Assembly (NCBI GenBank): GCA_002317435.1 | Contig: DCIQ01000017.1 | Span: 1-6,688, forward strand | DNA from: Bacteroidales bacterium UBA1722 | GTDB lineage: Bacteria; Bacteroidota; Bacteroidia; Bacteroidales; UBA932 | Direction: 5' to 3' | Length of the DNA stretch: 6,688 nt | In this document: piece after piece, positions 1-6,417 of the stretch | Layout of the letters: the number at the start of each line of letters is the position of its first letter | Position numbering within the stretch: the stretch's first letter is position 1 | Translations under genes and position numbers: made by a program | Notes under the pieces: model-generated | Databases searched by the model: none | What the model was told of the DNA's origin: nothing | The model's input: the letters and a program-made list of their open reading frames with translations, nothing else

Positions 1-1283
1 TCACAGGCTCTTCGTATGCATTCCTCCCATTCCGGTTTCACCAGATCGCCGTGTCCCTGAAGACGCAGGAGGTCGAAGCACTGCAGGGAGAAGTAGATGG
101 TCATCCCGGTACGGCGGATCAGAGATACGTCCCGCTTTCCCTGCTCACACATATCGAAATCATCACCGAACAGTTCACCCCGCTTCAACATGGCGTAGAA
201 GAGTCCCGATTCTCCCTGCATGTACACGATGGAGTCGAATGTGCGGCAGACACGCCGGAGAATCTCCTCATAATCGGGATGAGGATTCGAAAGCTGCACA
301 AGGGTAAGTGCCGGGGGACCGTTCCAGGCCAACCCCAGATGAGCGAAACGATGGTCGGAGTGCGGATAATTGCTGTCATAGCCGAAATTATCATCTTCAT
401 ACCACTTGTTCACGAAATGGTGGGCGAAAATGGTCGAACGGATACTGCTGAAAGGTTCCAGATTACGGTATTCGTTCTGGCCGGAAAGGTCCTTTCGTAT
501 AGTGAGGAACTTGTCAAAATAATCCGTAAGGTCTGCACAGGGGAAGTCATAGACACGGAAATGCATCTTGATCTTATCGCCTGTTTTCAGGGCTGTTCCG
601 TGGTCCTCGCCGGGATGGTCGGCATTACACATGGTATAGCGATGTTCACGGACTCCGGGAGAAGACAGCCGGATGGTCAGGCGCCCTTGAGCCGGATACT
701 CATTGATGAAAAAAGCATCATTATCCCTGCTTCCGTCCTCATCGGTAAGGATGAAAAAGCCCCTTTTCGAATGTCTGTCATAAAATCCGGCCAAAGGGGT
801 GGCACAGCTGTTGGTTTTGAAATCGACATACGAGTCGCTGCCGTCTGAGGCCAGATGCGGAATGTTGGTGGTGGTCAGAGGCATATCCAGTGGACGGTCC
901 TTTTCATCATAAATGAACGGTGGATAGCCTATCGGCAGAATCCGGAAACGATTTCCGTTATAGAGATGACACGGAGCGAAAACATAGTTGTCAGTACACC
1001 AGTCATCAAACTCAAACAGTACCGCAGCTCCCCCGGAGGACATTTCCCCCTGCTTCAGCGAAAAAGTCACCACGAAGTCTTCTGTCGCATCATCCATGTG
1101 ATTCCGGTCGATATCGACAGACCAGATGCCGGCACCGTCAGCATTCAGAACGGAACCGTCGAAAACAAAAGTATGTTCCACCTTGTTCCCGTCATACGAC
1201 AGGACCTGAGGTTCGAAAGGGAGTTCCCTGCATCCTGTCAGAAACATCAGAGCCGCAGCCGCCAAAAGGGAATATTTATTCAT
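1..1283 (-). CDS. Secreted lipoprotein of unrecognised family, possible (alpha/alpha) toroid enzyme; 3' end outside window
   Basis: The reading frame is open from an ATG at 1283 to the left edge, 427 codons without a stop, so the C-terminus is missing. The start is set by a clear lipoprotein signal: MNKY, a hydrophobic stretch, then LTGC with the lipid-modified Cys at residue 18. The protein should be exported and anchored in the outer or inner membrane. Residues of about 25-250 are rich in beta-type, polar and Gly/Asp sequence, suggesting one or more beta-sandwich domains. From about 250 the sequence turns helical, with aromatic/Gly motifs (LGLAWNGPPAL near 317-326, QGESGLFYAMLKRG near 356-369, RRTGMTIYFSLQCFDLLRL near 390-408) of the kind seen in (alpha/alpha)6 toroid glycosidases and lyases. 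I do not recognise a named family, and the enzyme idea is inference from sequence texture. It is a separate unit from the tRNA upstream, with its own candidate promoter. The coding call is firm; the function is not. Confidence 0.85.
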   Translation of the reverse strand, partial: MNKYSLLAAAALMFLTGCRELPFEPQVLSYDGNKVEHTFVFDGSVLNADGAGIWSVDIDRNHMDDATEDFVVTFSLKQGEMSSGGAAVLFEFDDWCTDNYVFAPCHLYNGNRFRILPIGYPPFIYDEKDRPLDMPLTTTNIPHLASDGSDSYVDFKTNSCATPLAGFYDRHSKRGFFILTDEDGSRDNDAFFINEYPAQGRLTIRLSSPGVREHRYTMCNADHPGEDHGTALKTGDKIKMHFRVYDFPCADLTDYFDKFLTIRKDLSGQNEYRNLEPFSSIRSTIFAHHFVNKWYEDDNFGYDSNYPHSDHRFAHLGLAWNGPPALTLVQLSNPHPDYEEILRRVCRTFDSIVYMQGESGLFYAMLKRGELFGDDFDMCEQGKRDVSLIRRTGMTIYFSLQCFDLLRLQGHGDLVKPEWEECIRRAC

Positions 1284-1316
1284 TCGATCTGTAATGTGTT
1301 TCAATGATTCTTCCTA

Positions 1317-1324
1317 CAAAGATA
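1317..1324 (-). promoter_or_regulatory. Candidate -7 box for the left-edge lipoprotein gene
   Basis: The minus strand reads TATCTTTG, matching the Bacteroidetes -7 consensus TAnnTTTG, about 33 nt before the ATG at 1283. Transcription would start near 1310, giving a leader of roughly 27 nt. No good TTTG or TTG element lies 18-21 bp further upstream, so this is a half-matched promoter. No Shine-Dalgarno-like motif precedes the start. Confidence 0.45.
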
Positions 1325-1391
1325 CTTACTTCCACTATATTTCCGGCACTTCATATGCGTACTCTACTTATAGGGTGCCTCAGACACAAAA

Positions 1392-1422
1392 CTAGGTCAC
1401 CTGGACATTTCGGGTGACCTAG
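1392..1422. repeat. Perfect 10-bp inverted repeat, 11-nt loop
   Basis: CTAGGTCACC at 1392-1401 is mirrored exactly by GGTGACCTAG at 1413-1422. Read on the minus strand, the stem is followed by TTTTGTGT, so it could act as a weak or backup terminator between the tRNA and the lipoprotein gene. On the plus strand no T-run follows. It could instead be a regulator-binding site or a mobile-element remnant: nearby GGGTGCCTCA (1375-1384) loosely resembles insertion-sequence ends, but no transposase or second end is visible. Confidence 0.5.
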
Positions 1423-1489
1423 AAATCGGATTTCCATAAGTTCTGACAGTCCTCATCAACCGATTATTATTGAACAGAACAATGTACAT

Positions 1490-1523
1490 AAAAAAGAAAA
1501 GAGACAAGCCTGAGCTTGTCTCT
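1490..1523 (-). terminator. Rho-independent terminator of the tRNA-Lys unit
   Basis: On the minus strand a perfect 10-bp stem is formed by 1514-1523 and 1500-1509 (AGAGACAAGC in the first arm, inverted), closed by a 4-nt loop, and followed by a T-rich tract TTTCTTTTTT. It begins three bases after the 3' end of the tRNA, the usual arrangement for a stand-alone tRNA transcript. Confidence 0.92.
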
Positions 1524-1525
1524 CG

Positions 1526-1598
1526 TGCTCCCTCAGGGGCTCGAACCCTGGACCCCAACATTAAGAGTGTCGTGCTCTACCAACTGAGCTAAGGAAGC
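1526..1598 (-). tRNA. tRNA-Lys (anticodon CTT)
   Basis: The 73-nt minus-strand sequence folds into a complete cloverleaf. The acceptor stem pairs GCTTCCT with AGGGAGC (one T-G wobble) with discriminator A at 1526. The D arm is GCTC/GAGC with loop AGTTGGTA. The anticodon stem CGACA/TGTTG encloses loop CTCTTAA, placing CTT at positions 34-36, which decodes the lysine codon AAG. The variable loop is GGGTC, and the T arm CAGGG/CCCTG holds the TTCGAGC loop. CCA is not encoded after the discriminator. The gene stands alone, with its own promoter and terminator. Confidence 0.97.
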
Positions 1599-1614
1599 GT
1601 CCGTTTTGGGACTG

Positions 1615-1645
1615 CAAAAGTAGTGCGTTTATTTTAAATAACAAA
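1615..1645 (-). promoter_or_regulatory. Promoter of tRNA-Lys, Bacteroidetes primary-sigma type
   Basis: On the minus strand the -33 element TTTG (1642-1645) and the -7 element TACTTTTG (1615-1622) are separated by 19 bp, a full match to the TTTG-N19/21-TAnnTTTG consensus. Transcription would start around 1608, about ten bases before the mature tRNA 5' end. Confidence 0.85.
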
Positions 1646-1662
1646 TTTTCTCACGAAAATTT
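1643..1662 (-). terminator. AT-rich hairpin after the GHL10-like gene, weak terminator candidate
   Basis: AAATTTTC (1643-1650) and GAAAATTT (1655-1662) form a perfect 8-bp stem with a 4-nt loop, 12 bp after the TGA at 1674-1676. The stem is almost all A-T and is followed on the minus strand by a mixed A/T run rather than a clean T-tract, so it would be inefficient. It also overlaps the -33 element of the tRNA promoter. The transcript from upstream may therefore read on into the tRNA unit and stop at 1490. Confidence 0.3.
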
Positions 1663-1673
1663 TTCACTAAAAA

Positions 1674-3080
1674 TCACTTCTTCGCCACATCCCAGCCGGA
1701 AATCACGTCACCGTAGAAATAGAACGTCACGAGGAACGTATCACCCGAGATGGAATCGGTCACTTCATAGTCCTTAGTGATGCCGTGTTCTCCGATGAAC
1801 GTATATTCTCCCAGAGCCACTTCGGGAAGAACTGTCTCCGGCAGGGCCTCTCCCCTTCTGCGATGGAGCAGGGACATATCCATCCCCGACTCTATCTGGC
1901 GGATGCGCTTCTCTATCTGAGCCATCACCCCCTTGTGGGCGAACTGGTCGGTATCCGCACAAGCAGGTATCTCCACGGCGGGAAGCACACCGCCGTTCGC
2001 AGCCTTGAGGGCACGGATGCTGTCGGTATATGCACGGAACTCAGCCACCTGTTCCGGTGTCTTCATCCCCTCCACGGTGAAGATGGAAACGGCCTGTGCC
2101 CCTCCCCTGAAAGCTTCATCCATACAGGCGATTATATCATCTCCGTAAATCATGCCGCAGCCGAGAACAGTCATCTGAGCCTTGTCGCGGACATTCTCCA
2201 CCGTACAGTCATACTCGAAACTGGGGTCCATGGTGTAGAAAGTATGGTAAACCATAGGGAACACTATGTCCAGATTCCACTTGCTCCAGTCCTGGCGGAC
2301 CATCCTGGAGGCCATCTTCGGCGTAGGAAACGGAGAAGCCGACATCACCTTACCGTAAGAGTGGACAGTCTCGGCGAAGAGATTTGCGACTTCCGATATC
2401 TGGTCACAGCGGAACTGGCGCCAGGTGAGATCTGCAGACGGATCCTCCTGTTCACGGGGGTCATATCCGTATTTCTCCATGAATATTCTTATCATCTCGG
2501 GATGATATCCGAAATCCCACTCCGGATATTCCCGATCCTGCACGACTCCATATTTCGACCAGAGGAATGTGGGAAGCACCACATCGACAAAACGGTGATA
2601 GTCTATGGCTATCCCTTCCAGTCCCTCCACTTCACAATAGGCCTTGACCTTATCGTTCAGATACTCGCGTACCTCCGGCAGCGCGGGACAGAGAAACTTA
2701 TAGTAGTCCACATAAGCGGTGGTGTCCGCCAGACTCTGCCCCAGACGGTTCACACTGAACCATTCGGGATGCTCCGCGAGCACCTTCGCACGGTCGTGTT
2801 CCAGATTCATGGTCCACAGCCAGGCGTGGACAGTGATGCCGTGGGCGTGAGCGACCGGTATCGCCACCTCATAATCTTCCGGCGTGGGGGCATTCAGCAT
2901 CACCCCGTCTATACCGGCATCCTGCATCTTCTGGCAGACAGCCTCGAAGTCCATCCCGGGACGATAGTCCAGCCAAGTCCAGAAAATGGGATATTCCTTC
3001 TCCCTTGATTCTTTCTTTCCGCAGAAAACGCCTATCAGCAACGCTGAAATGACAAGCGAATACAATAAGATCTTTTTCAT
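1674..3080 (-). CDS. GHL10-like (YngK/YddW-type) TIM-barrel glycoside hydrolase, predicted lipoprotein
   Basis: This is a 468-residue protein. Residues 1-20 form a signal peptide ending at Cys20 followed by the charged stretch GKKESREKE, as in surface-targeted Bacteroidetes lipoproteins; the lipobox is unusual because Phe19 precedes the Cys (IGVFC). Residues of about 30-350 resemble the GHL10/DUF187 (beta/alpha)8 barrel: FWTWLDY near 33-39, AGIDGVMLN at 55-63, HAWLW at 85-89, CPALPEVREYL at 131-141, GIAIDYHRF at 156-164 with candidate catalytic Asp160, and DIVFPMVYHTFY at 271-282. GHL10 members hydrolyse glycan chains; E. coli YddW (DigH) acts on denuded peptidoglycan, but the substrate here is unknown. 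About 100 residues (370-468) after the barrel form a separate region I cannot assign. The gene starts 15 bp after iorB with no terminator between, so it is probably the last gene of that operon. Family assignment is fairly secure; catalytic detail is inference. Confidence 0.85.
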   Translation of the reverse strand: MKKILLYSLVISALLIGVFCGKKESREKEYPIFWTWLDYRPGMDFEAVCQKMQDAGIDGVMLNAPTPEDYEVAIPVAHAHGITVHAWLWTMNLEHDRAKVLAEHPEWFSVNRLGQSLADTTAYVDYYKFLCPALPEVREYLNDKVKAYCEVEGLEGIAIDYHRFVDVVLPTFLWSKYGVVQDREYPEWDFGYHPEMIRIFMEKYGYDPREQEDPSADLTWRQFRCDQISEVANLFAETVHSYGKVMSASPFPTPKMASRMVRQDWSKWNLDIVFPMVYHTFYTMDPSFEYDCTVENVRDKAQMTVLGCGMIYGDDIIACMDEAFRGGAQAVSIFTVEGMKTPEQVAEFRAYTDSIRALKAANGGVLPAVEIPACADTDQFAHKGVMAQIEKRIRQIESGMDMSLLHRRRGEALPETVLPEVALGEYTFIGEHGITKDYEVTDSISGDTFLVTFYFYGDVISGWDVAKK

Positions 3081-3095
3081 ATCTGTTCTGTCCGA

Positions 3096-3680
3096 TTAAT
3101 TCTTCCCGTCGGCAGCAGCCTTTCTCCCCGCCTCGAAAGCGGAAATGTTGGCCTCCACCACTGCATCACCCTTCGATGCGAAGATGCTGCGGATTCCTTC
3201 TGTCATTTTGCCGGAGGCAATACCCAACAGATGGGCGCAGGCTCCCAGGAGGACGATGTTCGCCCCGCGCGGATTGCCCGCGGAGCGGGCCAAAGCATCG
3301 ATATCCACCATAATGACGTTCTTCATCCCCTTCAGTTCGTTCAGGACCGCACTCTCGTCGGGGTAGTTCGGAATGTTCACGAACGGTACGGTATTGGTGA
3401 CTATCCACCCCTCCTTCGACAGGTACGGAAGGTACCTGAGCGCCTCCATCGGCTCCATCGAGATTATGATGTCCGCCCCGCCGCGTGCGATGAGGTCGGA
3501 GGCTATGGGGTCGGTGCTGATGCGGAGGTTCGACTGCACGTCCCCACCCCTCTGGCTCATTCCGTGCACTTCGGCCTGCTTGATGTACATTCCTTCACCG
3601 ATGGCGGCCTGTCCTATGACAGTGGCGATGGAGAGGATCCCCTGTCCTCCCACTCCCGCCAGTATGATATCCCTTTTCAT
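3096..3680 (-). CDS. iorB: Indolepyruvate:ferredoxin oxidoreductase, beta subunit
   Basis: A 194-residue gamma-type domain of the 2-oxoacid:ferredoxin oxidoreductase superfamily, a normal length for IorB. The N-terminus carries the glycine-rich signature GVGGQGIL (residues 9-16), followed by AEVHGMSQRGG (36-46), which is diagnostic for IorB-type subunits. No signal peptide or membrane segment is present, so it is cytoplasmic. With IorA it forms the enzyme that converts indolepyruvate, phenylpyruvate and related aryl pyruvates plus CoA to the aryl-acetyl-CoA, CO2 and reduced ferredoxin, a step in anaerobic aromatic amino acid catabolism that is reversible in some anaerobes. Its ATG overlaps the iorA stop as ATGA, so the two subunits are likely translated by coupled reinitiation in equal amounts. 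The fit of motif, size and partner makes this call strong. Confidence 0.95.
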   Translation of the reverse strand: MKRDIILAGVGGQGILSIATVIGQAAIGEGMYIKQAEVHGMSQRGGDVQSNLRISTDPIASDLIARGGADIIISMEPMEALRYLPYLSKEGWIVTNTVPFVNIPNYPDESAVLNELKGMKNVIMVDIDALARSAGNPRGANIVLLGACAHLLGIASGKMTEGIRSIFASKGDAVVEANISAFEAGRKAAADGKN

Positions 3681-5293
3681 TTTTTCCCGTTGTTAGATGA
3701 TTTGGCCTTCGCGTGCCTTCTGGCCGTCTGTATGCATTCCCTGCGGGGGATAATCACTGACAGACCGTGATATGAAATCTCTTCTCTGATTATATTCCTG
3801 ATCTCTTCCATATTCTTGGGCAGAGGAACCACCACCCGGATATGCTCCGGAGCGACCCCCACTCCCCTGCAGATGGATTCTATCCTCCCGGTACCCGCAG
3901 AATCCTGTCCGCCGGTCATGCCCGTGGTCAGATTGTCGGAGATTACGACCACGATATCCGCATTCGCATTCACGGCGTCCAGCAGCCCGGTAATGCCGGA
4001 ATGGGTGAACGTGGAATCTCCGATGACGGCTATCGAAGGGTATTGTCCCACATCGGCGGCCCCCTTGGCCATAGTTATGGAAGCACCCATGTCGATAGTG
4101 GAGTTGATGGCCCTGAACGGAGGGAGCGCCCCGAGGGTATAGCAACCTATGTCACTGAACACCTTGTTTCCGGGGAATTCCTTCAGAACTTCGTTCAATG
4201 CGGTATACATGTCCCTGTGGCCGCATCCCTGGCAGAGTGCGGGAGGGCGCGGGACCACGTTCCGCGAAGGGGCGAAAGTCTCCGCGGCGGGAAGTCTGAG
4301 GGCTGCACGCACGCAGTCCGGAGTGAGTTCCCCCGTCCGCGGAAGTTCACCGCTTATTCTCCCCATTATTTTACAGCCTGACGGCAATATGCCCCTGATC
4401 TGTTCTTCGAGCAGCGGCTGACCCTCCTCGACCACGAGGACGCTCCCGCACTCCCGCGCCATACGGCGGATCAGACCCTTGGGAGCGGGGTACTGCGAGA
4501 TCTTGAGGATGGGATATTTTGACGTATCTCCCAGATTCTCCCTCACATAGTTATAGCCGATACCGCAGGCGATGATGCCCATGCTGTGGTCCTCACCGTC
4601 GAAGTATCTGTTCCACGGCGAGGTCTCCCCTTCTTCCTCCATCTTCGCATAGTGTTCCAGAACCACCGGATACTGCCTCTTGGAATTCGCGGGCAGCAGA
4701 ATCCAGGAGGAAGGATTTTCAGGATAGGATATGGGAGCCACCTCATCGGCTTCTTCCGATACCTCCACGACGGCACGCGAATGGGCCATCCTGGTGGTTA
4801 TTCTCAGGAGAACGGTTATATGATATCTCTCGGAGAGTTCGAAACCATATTTCATCATATCGTAAGCCTCCTGCTGGGAAGACGGTTCCAGTACAGGTAT
4901 GAAGGCGAACTGTCCGTAGAAACGGGAATCCTGCTCGTCCTGCGAAGAATGCATCGAAGGATCGTCTGCGGCTACCACTATCAGCCCACCGTTGGGACCC
5001 GCGATGGCAGAATTCACGAACGGGTCGGCAGCCACGTTCATCCCGACGTGTTTCATACAGACTATGGAACGCTTCCCTACATAGGACACCCCGAGGGCCG
5101 CCTCCATGGCGGTCTTTTCATTCACGCACCAGGCGGAATGAAGCTTCCTCTCCGCCGCGAGAGGGAGCGCCTGGATATATTCCGTAATCTCTGTGGAAGG
5201 AGTTCCGGGATAGGCATACACACCGGCTATCCCGGCATTCACAGCCCCGATGGCTATGGCCTCATCCCCCAAAAGTAATTTTTTGGTACTCAT
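3677..5293 (-). CDS. iorA: Indolepyruvate:ferredoxin oxidoreductase, alpha subunit (TPP-binding), lacking C-terminal ferredoxin domain
   Basis: A 538-residue cytoplasmic protein. The N-terminal pyrimidine-binding domain shows LLLGDEAIAIGAVNAG and AYPGTPSTEI (to about residue 36) and a conserved Glu in VNEKTAMEA (57-65). A middle domain covers about 190-330. The C-terminal TPP domain has CQGCGH (354-359), DIGCYTLG (381-388) and the TPP/Mg motif beginning GDSTFTHSG at 425 and ending SDN at 454. Archaeal IorA continues into a two-cluster [4Fe-4S] ferredoxin domain, but this one ends after VIIPRREC with a short basic, Asn-rich tail, so the Fe-S domain is absent. I chose the ATG at 5293 because residues from there match the family start; the open frame continues 55 codons upstream, but that stretch crosses the promoter and the end of the preceding gene. 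It is the first gene of an iorA-iorB-GHL10 operon. Confidence 0.95.
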   Translation of the reverse strand: MSTKKLLLGDEAIAIGAVNAGIAGVYAYPGTPSTEITEYIQALPLAAERKLHSAWCVNEKTAMEAALGVSYVGKRSIVCMKHVGMNVAADPFVNSAIAGPNGGLIVVAADDPSMHSSQDEQDSRFYGQFAFIPVLEPSSQQEAYDMMKYGFELSERYHITVLLRITTRMAHSRAVVEVSEEADEVAPISYPENPSSWILLPANSKRQYPVVLEHYAKMEEEGETSPWNRYFDGEDHSMGIIACGIGYNYVRENLGDTSKYPILKISQYPAPKGLIRRMARECGSVLVVEEGQPLLEEQIRGILPSGCKIMGRISGELPRTGELTPDCVRAALRLPAAETFAPSRNVVPRPPALCQGCGHRDMYTALNEVLKEFPGNKVFSDIGCYTLGALPPFRAINSTIDMGASITMAKGAADVGQYPSIAVIGDSTFTHSGITGLLDAVNANADIVVVISDNLTTGMTGGQDSAGTGRIESICRGVGVAPEHIRVVVPLPKNMEEIRNIIREEISYHGLSVIIPRRECIQTARRHAKAKSSNNGKK

Positions 5294-5310
5294 AACATTC
5301 AAAATATCCG

Positions 5311-5340
5311 CAAAAGTAGGAAAAATGCCATGACTACAAT
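5311..5340 (-). promoter_or_regulatory. Promoter of the iorAB operon
   Basis: The minus strand shows ATTG (5337-5340) and TACTTTTG (5311-5318) separated by 18 bp, a good match to the Bacteroidetes primary-sigma consensus. The -33 element overlaps the last sense codons and stop region of the nucleoside hydrolase gene. The predicted start near 5304 leaves a leader of only about 11 nt before the iorA ATG, with no Shine-Dalgarno sequence. No terminator separates the upstream gene from iorA, so read-through is also possible. Confidence 0.75.
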
Positions 5341-6404
5341 GCATAGGAAGCAATATAGTCCAGAGCTTTCCAGATAAAATAGTTGCAGGTGATGTTCGTA
5401 CTGATGATGTGGGCATTTCCGTCGGGATCCGCAGTGAATTCCGTGCGGCCGTCATCATTGACCGTTATAAATCCGGTCGGACTGCAATCAAAATATTCTT
5501 CTCCCAGAATGGCGTGGAACATCGTGATTACATCCCACATATATTGACCCACATCGCCTTTCTCCCATTCGTTGTAGCGACGGTATATCTGGTATATGGG
5601 ACAGTCCGGTTTCCAGGCATACTGTTCCAGAATCTCATCATGCACCGAAGGAAAGCTCATCCCTTCTTCCAAAGGAAGTATATGTATCTCTGTGGGCCAG
5701 TCATTTATCACCTTCTGCGCCAAAGGGATGTCGCCTAAAATGTTGTACTCCACCACCAGCATTTTCGGTATCCCTCTCTCGTCGTACCTGAGCGGAACGG
5801 GAGAGAAACAACCGCCCATCAATTCCAGTTTCTTCACCTTCTTCCGAATCAAATCCTTTCCGGAAAGAGGTGAATACTCGTCCGGCTCCGAGCCGATCAA
5901 CAGGCCGAGATTGGTGAACATCCCCACACAGACTATCGAGATGCTGTTATCTTCAGCCTCGCTGAGCAGTTTGCGGTACAGTTTCCAGGCCGGCAATCGG
6001 TCTGAAAGAGGAATGCCCGTGGACTCGAACAGAGGCTTGCCGTCCGACTTGACGGAATCGGCCAACTGATAATAGGGTATGATTTCGAAGAACTGCTGTT
6101 CGCCTTCGACCAGTCCCAGAGGCACATTGTCCGCCCCATAATAATGCATGAACTTGTCCAGAAGCAGCTTGGCCTTCTCCATTTTCCTGCTCTGCATGAC
6201 ACCTTTCACCCGACAATATCCTGCATCCCGATAGGCGAACAATGCCTGCATCGCGAAGACGTCGTCCGTGCTGTTGCCCAAATCTGTATCAAAAATAATA
6301 TTCGGTATCTCCTTTTCAGGAGTTTGTCCGGAATCGCTTTTTTGACATCCGGCGAATATAAGCAGCAACGCAGCTGCCATCGTCAAGTAAATACACCGTT
6401 TCAT
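5334..6404 (-). CDS. Nucleoside hydrolase family lipoprotein, IAG-like active site
   Basis: A 356-residue protein, exported as a lipoprotein: MKRC, a hydrophobic core and FAGC with Cys20, then QKSDSG. The mature part matches the inosine-uridine nucleoside hydrolase fold, which cleaves the N-glycosidic bond of ribonucleosides. The calcium and ribose-binding signature is FDTDLGNSTDD (residues 38-48), with Asp39, Asp41, Asp47 and Asp48 aligning to the canonical DTDPGxDD but with two extra residues and Leu for Pro. GMFTNLG (161-167) corresponds to GPLTNLA, with Thr164 as calcium ligand. MGG follows at 196-198, and EYN (219-221) fits the ribose-binding Glu/Asn pair. The last calcium Asp is Asp291, but the residue before it is Trp290 rather than the catalytic His of the IU type. 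That Trp-Asp pair is what purine-specific IAG hydrolases have. The gene has its own promoter and a structured leader. Periplasmic or surface nucleoside salvage is the likely role; altered specificity or loss of activity cannot be excluded. Confidence 0.88.
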   Translation of the reverse strand: MKRCIYLTMAAALLLIFAGCQKSDSGQTPEKEIPNIIFDTDLGNSTDDVFAMQALFAYRDAGYCRVKGVMQSRKMEKAKLLLDKFMHYYGADNVPLGLVEGEQQFFEIIPYYQLADSVKSDGKPLFESTGIPLSDRLPAWKLYRKLLSEAEDNSISIVCVGMFTNLGLLIGSEPDEYSPLSGKDLIRKKVKKLELMGGCFSPVPLRYDERGIPKMLVVEYNILGDIPLAQKVINDWPTEIHILPLEEGMSFPSVHDEILEQYAWKPDCPIYQIYRRYNEWEKGDVGQYMWDVITMFHAILGEEYFDCSPTGFITVNDDGRTEFTADPDGNAHIISTNITCNYFIWKALDYIASYAL

Positions 6405-6417
6405 GATTTTATATTAT

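Noticed and set aside
51..1307. Long plus-strand reading frames at 51-848 and 855-1307
   Set aside because: They lie opposite a continuous minus-strand frame with a lipoprotein signal, lack recognisable domains, and the two pieces are separated by stops while the minus frame is unbroken.
1526..1598. tRNA-Lys as an integration (att) site
   Set aside because: No second copy of the tRNA 3' end and no integrase gene is present in the window.
1785..5278. Other long plus-strand frames (1785-3008, 3231-3770, 3842-4381, 4586-5278)
   Set aside because: All are antisense to genes with clear family motifs (GHL10-like, iorB, iorA); their translations are His/Arg-rich with no domain, typical of GC-biased shadow frames.
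5294..5458. 55-residue N-terminal extension of iorA
   Set aside because: It overlaps the end of the nucleoside hydrolase gene and the promoter, and the family begins at MSTKKLLLGDEA.
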